NCBI GenBank assembly: GCA_046347625.1 | Contig: JAXMFU010000002.1 | Coordinates: forward strand, 1,054,001 to 1,118,000 | From: CAIMUS01 sp046347625 | GTDB taxonomy: Bacteria; Pseudomonadota; Gammaproteobacteria; Competibacterales; Competibacteraceae | Reading direction: 5' to 3' | Length of the DNA stretch: 64,000 nt | Shown: piece by piece, positions 59,819-64,000 of the stretch | Layout: each line of letters begins with the position of its first letter | How positions within the stretch are numbered: position 1 is the first letter of the stretch | Program-made: the position numbers and the translations under genes | The notes under the pieces: generated by a model | What the model was told of the DNA's origin: nothing | Databases searched by the model: none | The model's input: only the letters and a program-made list of their open reading frames with translations

Positions 59819-60136
59819 ATGCGCAGGATTAGAAGAGGCGATGAGGTGATCGTGATCACCGGTAAAGACAAGGGCCGGCGGGGTCAAGTCCTGCGGGTCA
59901 TCGACAACGAGCGGGTGATCGTGGAAGGCATCAATATGATCAAACGACATACCCGCCCCAACCCGGCCCGCGGCGTGGCCGGCGGCATTGTCGAGCGCGA
60001 AGCGGCCCTGCATATTTCCAATGTGATGCTGTACAACCCGGTTACCCAGAAAGGCGATCGGGTCGGGTTCCGCATCCTGGAGAATGGCCGTAAAGTGCGC
60101 TATTTCAAGTCCAATAATGAAGTGGTGGACATCTAA
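59819..60136 (+). CDS. rplX: 50S ribosomal protein L24
   Basis: A 105-residue early assembly protein with a KOW motif (RRGDEVIVITGKDKGRRGQV) and the conserved NMIKRHTRPNPARGVAGGIV. Confidence 0.95.
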   Translation: MRRIRRGDEVIVITGKDKGRRGQVLRVIDNERVIVEGINMIKRHTRPNPARGVAGGIVEREAALHISNVMLYNPVTQKGDRVGFRILENGRKVRYFKSNNEVVDI

Positions 60137-60148
60137 GGGTTAACGCCA

Positions 60149-60688
60149 ATGGCAAGATTGCAGCAATACTATCGGGACGACGTGGTGCCCAAGCTGCGGG
60201 AACAATTCGGCTATCGCAATGTCATGGAAATTCCCCGCCTGCTCAAGATCACCTTGAATATGGGGGTGGGCGAAGCGGTGGGAGACAAAAAAGTGCTGGA
60301 TCATGCACAACGGGATATGGCCCTGATTGCCGGCCAGAAGCCGATCGTGACCCATGCCCGCAAATCCATCGCCGGTTTCAAGATTCGCCAGGGCTGGCCG
60401 ATCGGCTGCAAAGTGACGCTGCGCCGCGTGCGGATGTATGAGTTTCTCGATCGGCTGGTCAACATCGCCATCCCGCGTATTCGCGATTTCCGTGGCCTCA
60501 GTCCCCGCGCTTTCGACGGGCGGGGCAATTACAGTCTGGGGGTACGCGAGCAGATCATCTTTCCCGAAATCGATTACGATCAGATCGATGCCCTGCGCGG
60601 TCTGGATATTACTATTACCACCACGGCCCGTACCGATGAGGAAGGGCGTGCCTTGCTGGCGGCATTCAATTTTCCATTTAGAGGTTAA
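60149..60688 (+). CDS. rplE: 50S ribosomal protein L5
   Basis: A 179-residue 5S rRNA-binding protein (RLLKITLNMGVGEAVGDKKV, ITTTARTDEEGRALLAAFNF). Confidence 0.96.
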   Translation: MARLQQYYRDDVVPKLREQFGYRNVMEIPRLLKITLNMGVGEAVGDKKVLDHAQRDMALIAGQKPIVTHARKSIAGFKIRQGWPIGCKVTLRRVRMYEFLDRLVNIAIPRIRDFRGLSPRAFDGRGNYSLGVREQIIFPEIDYDQIDALRGLDITITTTARTDEEGRALLAAFNFPFRG

Positions 60689-60696
60689 CCAACGCC

Positions 60697-61002
60697 ATGG
60701 CCAAGAAATCGATTATCAATCGTGAAGCCCGGCGCCTGCAGACCGTGCAGAAATATGCCGCCAAAAGGGCCGAGCTGAAAGAACTGATTCGCAGCCCGAA
60801 CAGCAGCGACGAACAGCGGCGCAGCGCTCAGGTCAGGTTGCAGGAACTGCCACGTGATAGCAACCCGGTGCGGCTGCGGTACCGCTGTCGTCTGACCGGA
60901 CGGCCGCACGGCTACTATCGGAAATTCGGGCTGGGCCGTAACAAACTGCGGGAGGCCTCCATGCGCGGCGATATTCCCGGCTTACACAAGGCCAGTTGGT
61001 AG
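60697..61002 (+). CDS. rpsN: 30S ribosomal protein S14
   Basis: A 101-residue C-minus form of S14 without zinc ligands (RLRYRCRLTGRPHGYYRKFG). The spacer to rpsH (61003-61083) is noncoding with GC-rich partly complementary arms. Confidence 0.95.
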   Translation: MAKKSIINREARRLQTVQKYAAKRAELKELIRSPNSSDEQRRSAQVRLQELPRDSNPVRLRYRCRLTGRPHGYYRKFGLGRNKLREASMRGDIPGLHKASW

Positions 61003-61083
61003 ATCTTATCGAGGTGGTCGGCGTAGCTGCCTACTGCGGGGAAGCAGCGCCGCCACGGCTTATTACTGCGGAGTTGTCGAGTT

Positions 61084-61479
61084 ATGAGCATGACGGACCC
61101 CATCGCGGATATGTTAACCCGTATCCGCAATGCCCAGCGGGCGTCCAAGGCGAAAGTGACGGTACCTTCCTCCAAGCTGAAGGTCGCCATCGCCGAGGTC
61201 CTGAAACAGGAGGGCTATATCGCCGATTACGCGGTAGGCCAGCAGGGTAGCCATCGGGAGTTGAGCATTACCTTGCGTTATTTCGAAAGCAAACCGGTCA
61301 TTGCCAGGATAGATCGGGTCAGCCGACCGGGCTTGCGCGTGTTCAGAGGCAAGGGCGAACTGCCCAAAGTCCTCGGCGGGCTGGGTATTGCCATCGTCTC
61401 CACCCCGAAAGGGGTGATGACCGACCGGGCCGCCCGTGCCATTGGCCAGGGCGGCGAAGTTCTGTGCATCGTCGCCTGA
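61084..61479 (+). CDS. rpsH: 30S ribosomal protein S8
   Basis: A 131-residue 16S rRNA-binding protein (MSMTDPIADMLTRIRNAQ, KVLGGLGIAIVSTPKGVMTD). In E. coli it regulates the spc operon. Confidence 0.96.
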   Translation: MSMTDPIADMLTRIRNAQRASKAKVTVPSSKLKVAIAEVLKQEGYIADYAVGQQGSHRELSITLRYFESKPVIARIDRVSRPGLRVFRGKGELPKVLGGLGIAIVSTPKGVMTDRAARAIGQGGEVLCIVA

Positions 61480-61492
61480 GGAGTCAGCTATC

Positions 61493-62026
61493 ATGTCACG
61501 CATTGCCAAACTGCCTATCGCTGTTCCCGCCGGGGTGGAGGTTGCCATCGAGTCGCAGCGGGTGAGCGCCAAAGGGAAGAAAGGCGCGCTGGAATTGGAA
61601 CTGCACCCGACTGTCAAGCTGGTACGCGAAGGAGACAGCTTGAAAGTGGTCCCCGCTTCCCAGGCGGCGTTCCACCGGGCTGTGGCGGGCACCATGCGGG
61701 CCCTGGTCAGCAATCTGGTGACGGGCGTCAGTACCGGTTTCGAGCGCAAGTTGCAACTGGTCGGGGTCGGTTATCGGGCCCAGGCGCAGGGCAAGGTGCT
61801 GAATCTCAGCCTGGGCTTTTCCCATCCGGTCGAATTCAAGGTACCGGAGGATATTACCATCGAGACACCCAGCCAGACGGAAATTACGGTCAAGGGAGTC
61901 GATAAGCAAAAGGTCGGACAGGTGGCCGCCAAAATTCGGGCCTATCGACCGCCGGAACCTTATAAGGGTAAGGGCGTGCGCTATGCGGACGAGGTTGTGG
62001 TCATTAAAGAAGCCAAGAAGAAGTAA
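61493..62026 (+). CDS. rplF: 50S ribosomal protein L6
   Basis: A 177-residue protein, start ATG 61493 (MSRIAKLPIAVPAGVEVAIE); the open frame upstream overlaps rpsH. The C-terminal part has RPPEPYKGKGVRYADE, typical of L6. Confidence 0.96.
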   Translation: MSRIAKLPIAVPAGVEVAIESQRVSAKGKKGALELELHPTVKLVREGDSLKVVPASQAAFHRAVAGTMRALVSNLVTGVSTGFERKLQLVGVGYRAQAQGKVLNLSLGFSHPVEFKVPEDITIETPSQTEITVKGVDKQKVGQVAAKIRAYRPPEPYKGKGVRYADEVVVIKEAKKK

Positions 62027-62031
62027 GCGAG

Positions 62032-62400
62032 ATGGATAAGAAAGCAGCGGACAAGAAGACAGCACGGTTGCGGCGCGGACGGCGCGCCCGCATGAAAATT
62101 CGTGAGCTGGGTGTGCATCGGCTGTGTATTCATCGTACACCGCGTCATATTTATGCCCAGGTCATTGCGCCCAGCGGTTCCGAGGTCATAGCCACCGCTT
62201 CCACGTTGCAGGCGGCCGTGCGGGAAGGCTTGCGCAGTACGGCTAATGTCGAAGCCGCCAAGGCTGTCGGCAAGGCGATCGCCACCAGGGCTGTCGCCGC
62301 CGGGGTCACCCAGGTCGCCTTCGACCGCTCCGGGTTCAAATATCATGGTCGGGTCAAGGCGCTGGCCGAAGCGGCCCGCGAGAATGGCTTGCAGTTTTAG
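62032..62400 (+). CDS. rplR: 50S ribosomal protein L18
   Basis: A 122-residue 5S rRNA-binding protein (HRLCIHRTPRHIYAQVIAPS, GFKYHGRVKALAEAARENGL). Confidence 0.96.
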   Translation: MDKKAADKKTARLRRGRRARMKIRELGVHRLCIHRTPRHIYAQVIAPSGSEVIATASTLQAAVREGLRSTANVEAAKAVGKAIATRAVAAGVTQVAFDRSGFKYHGRVKALAEAARENGLQF

Positions 62401-62411
62401 AGGATAACGTT

Positions 62412-62924
62412 ATGGCGACCAATGTGGAAAGCTCACAGAGCAGCGATGGCCTGAATGAGAAACTGATCGCTGTCAATCGCGTTGCCAAGGTCGTCAAGGG
62501 TGGCCGACAGTTCGGTTTTACCGCCTTGACGGTGGTCGGTGATGGTAACGGTCGGGTCGGTTTCGGTTATGGCAAGGCCCGTGAGGTGCCGACCGCCATT
62601 CAAAAGGCCATGGACAAAGCCCGGCGCAATCTGCGCTCGGTCCCTTTAAAAGGGACTACTTTGCAATATGCGGTAACGGCGCATCATGGTGCCGCCCATG
62701 TTTTTATGCAACCGGCTTCCGAGGGTACCGGTATTATTGCCGGCGGTGCCATGCGGGCGGTATTCGAGGTGCTGGGCGTCAAAGATGTGCTGTCCAAATG
62801 CATCGGTTCCCGCAACCCGATCAATGTCGTGCGGGCGACGATTCAGGGATTGACGGACATGGCATCACCCGAACGCATTGCCGCCAAACGCGGCAAGTCG
62901 GTGCAAGATATCCTGGGGAGCTGA
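62412..62924 (+). CDS. rpsE: 30S ribosomal protein S5
   Basis: A 170-residue accuracy-related protein with the RNA-binding fold (KLIAVNRVAKVVKGGRQFGF) and the RAVFEVLGVKDVLSKCIGS region. Confidence 0.96.
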   Translation: MATNVESSQSSDGLNEKLIAVNRVAKVVKGGRQFGFTALTVVGDGNGRVGFGYGKAREVPTAIQKAMDKARRNLRSVPLKGTTLQYAVTAHHGAAHVFMQPASEGTGIIAGGAMRAVFEVLGVKDVLSKCIGSRNPINVVRATIQGLTDMASPERIAAKRGKSVQDILGS

Positions 62925-62925
62925 G

Positions 62926-63108
62926 ATGGCGGGCAAGGTTAAAGTGACACTGATAAAGAGTCTGAACGGCCGTCTGGCGAGGCACAAAGATTGTGTGCAT
63001 GGCCTGGGTCTGCGGCGTATCCGCCACAGTGTGGTGGTCGAGGATACACCGGAGAACCGGGGAATGATCAACAAAGTAAGCTATATGCTGAAAGTGGAGG
63101 AGGCTTGA
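62926..63108 (+). CDS. rpmD: 50S ribosomal protein L30
   Basis: A 60-residue protein, ATG 62926 (MAGKVKVTLIKSLNGRLARH), with LGLRRIRHSVVVEDTPENRG. The start overlaps nothing; GGAG precedes it at the end of rpsE. Confidence 0.95.
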   Translation: MAGKVKVTLIKSLNGRLARHKDCVHGLGLRRIRHSVVVEDTPENRGMINKVSYMLKVEEA

Positions 63109-63110
63109 GC

Positions 63111-63545
63111 ATGCGCTTGAATACACTTAAACCCGCAGCCGGTAGCAAGCCGGCTCCCAAGCGGGTCGGCCGCGGGATCGGCTCGGGCCTCGGCAAGACC
63201 TCAGGCCGCGGTCATAAAGGGCAGCGCGCCCGGGCCGGTGGTTACCACAAGGTCGGCTTCGAGGGCGGCCAGATGCCCCTGCAACGGCGCTTGCCGAAGC
63301 GGGGCTTTCGCTCCATGACGGTGAAGGATACGGCGGAAGTCAGGCTACACGAACTGACGAAGGTGAAAGCCGAAGTGATCGATCTGGCGGCGCTCAAGGC
63401 CGCCAATATCGTCCCGGCGGTGGCCAAGCGCGCCAAAGTGATTCTGTCCGGCAAGCTGGAACAAGCCGTCACCCTGCGCGGCCTGATGCTGACCAAGGGA
63501 GCGCGAGCGGCGGTGGAAGCATTAGGCGGCAAGATCGAAGAGTAA
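63111..63545 (+). CDS. rplO: 50S ribosomal protein L15
   Basis: A 144-residue protein starting MRLNTLKPAAGSKPAPKRVG, with the glycine-rich GRGIGSGLGKTSGRGHKGQR and the KVGFEGGQMPLQRRLPKRGF segment. The start is two bases after rpmD. Confidence 0.95.
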   Translation: MRLNTLKPAAGSKPAPKRVGRGIGSGLGKTSGRGHKGQRARAGGYHKVGFEGGQMPLQRRLPKRGFRSMTVKDTAEVRLHELTKVKAEVIDLAALKAANIVPAVAKRAKVILSGKLEQAVTLRGLMLTKGARAAVEALGGKIEE

Positions 63546-63551
63546 GTTCCT

Positions 63552-64000
63552 ATGGCGGTATCCCTGCCGAATCTCGGTAAAATGACCGAATTGCGCCAGC
63601 GCCTGCTGTTTCTGTTGGGCGCGCTGGTAGTCTTTCGGATCGGCACCCATATTCCGGTGCCGGGCATCGACCCCCAGGCCATGGCCCGTCTGTTCGAGCA
63701 GCAGCGCGGCACCATTCTGGATATGTTCAACATGTTTTCGGGCGGAGCGTTGCAGCGCCTGAGCATCTTCGCGCTGGGGGTCATGCCTTATATTTCGGCC
63801 TCCATCATCCTGCAATTGATGTCGGTCGTAATCCCGACCCTGGAGCAGTTGCGCAAAGAGGGCAATGCCGGCCGGCGGAAGATTACTCAATACACCCGTT
63901 ATTTGACGGTGGGCCTGGCGACCTTCCAATCGATCGGAGTCAGCGTAGCTCTGCAAAATCAGACGGTCGCCGGCGGCTCGGTGGTGTTGGTTCCAGGGAT
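63552..64000 (+). CDS. secY: Protein translocase subunit SecY (5' part)
   Basis: The first 149 codons of SecY, cut by the window end. MAVSLPNLGKMTELRQRLLF, then FRIGTHIPVPGIDP, GTILDMFNMFSGGALQRLS and PYISASIILQLMSVVIPTLE mark helices 1-2 and the plug region. It follows rplO by 6 bases, in the standard spc order. Confidence 0.97.
   Translation, partial: MAVSLPNLGKMTELRQRLLFLLGALVVFRIGTHIPVPGIDPQAMARLFEQQRGTILDMFNMFSGGALQRLSIFALGVMPYISASIILQLMSVVIPTLEQLRKEGNAGRRKITQYTRYLTVGLATFQSIGVSVALQNQTVAGGSVVLVPG

Overview
The window is a gammaproteobacterial chromosome segment of moderately high GC. The evidence is gene order: miaA-hfq-hflX-hflK-hflC-DUF2065-hisZ-purA, rpsO-pnp, yajC-secD-secF, pepA-holC, trmJ-cysE-iscS, and a continuous str-S10-spc ribosomal block. 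A PEP-CTERM protein, a PEP-CTERM-associated glycosyltransferase, a SorAB-type sulfite dehydrogenase and many GTAG-headed palindromic repeats suggest an environmental lineage, perhaps sulfur-oxidising or Competibacter/Chromatiales-like. That placement is inference; no rRNA or tRNA gene was seen.

Layout. 1-1.8 kb: SWIM zinc-finger protein and three small DUF genes, two of them a probable coupled pair. 1.9-6.1 kb: pnp and rpsO (minus), then a DegQ/MucD-type periplasmic protease (plus). 6.3-14.3 kb: the purA-to-miaA cluster (minus). 14.4-16.5 kb: ispF, a PEP-CTERM protein and an SH3/coiled-coil membrane protein. 16.7-21.2 kb: promoter, cobalamin riboswitch and the cbiMNQO-cobU-cobT operon, which takes up cobalt and builds the lower part of B12. 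21.3-25.2 kb: TIGR03088-like glycosyltransferase and an AvaI/BsoBI-like restriction-modification pair. 25.3-31 kb: a heptamer array, holC, pepA, a miniature mobile element, Uma2 nuclease, retropepsin-like protease, a lone menB and an SMP-30-like gene. 31-37 kb: gyrB, divergent from yajC-secD-secF. 37.1-38.9 kb: an AT-rich accessory island with hicBA, a HEPN-like/LOTUS-like protein and a broken hicB. 39.4-46 kb: suhB, trmJ, cysE, a reduced isc operon with an IscU-like protein lacking the scaffold cysteines, and sorAB. 46-49.5 kb: gene fragments, a duplicated piece of iscX, an orphan membrane protein and a lipoprotein with a Pro-Ser microsatellite. 49.6-49.9 kb: a nested inverted-repeat element. 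49.9-64 kb: a strong promoter, rpsL-rpsG-fusA-tuf, then rpsJ through the start of secY.

The strongest leads are: (1) a miniature inverted-repeat element, two copies, each with an 11-bp target duplication; (2) GGCTAAA heptamer arrays that begin at the stop codons of three unrelated genes; (3) the cysteine-less IscU-like protein in an isc operon without hscBA, fdx or iscR; (4) the HEPN-like/LOTUS-like gene in the AT-rich island; (5) a strong intrinsic terminator inside the S10 operon. All identifications come from reading the sequence; no database search was possible.
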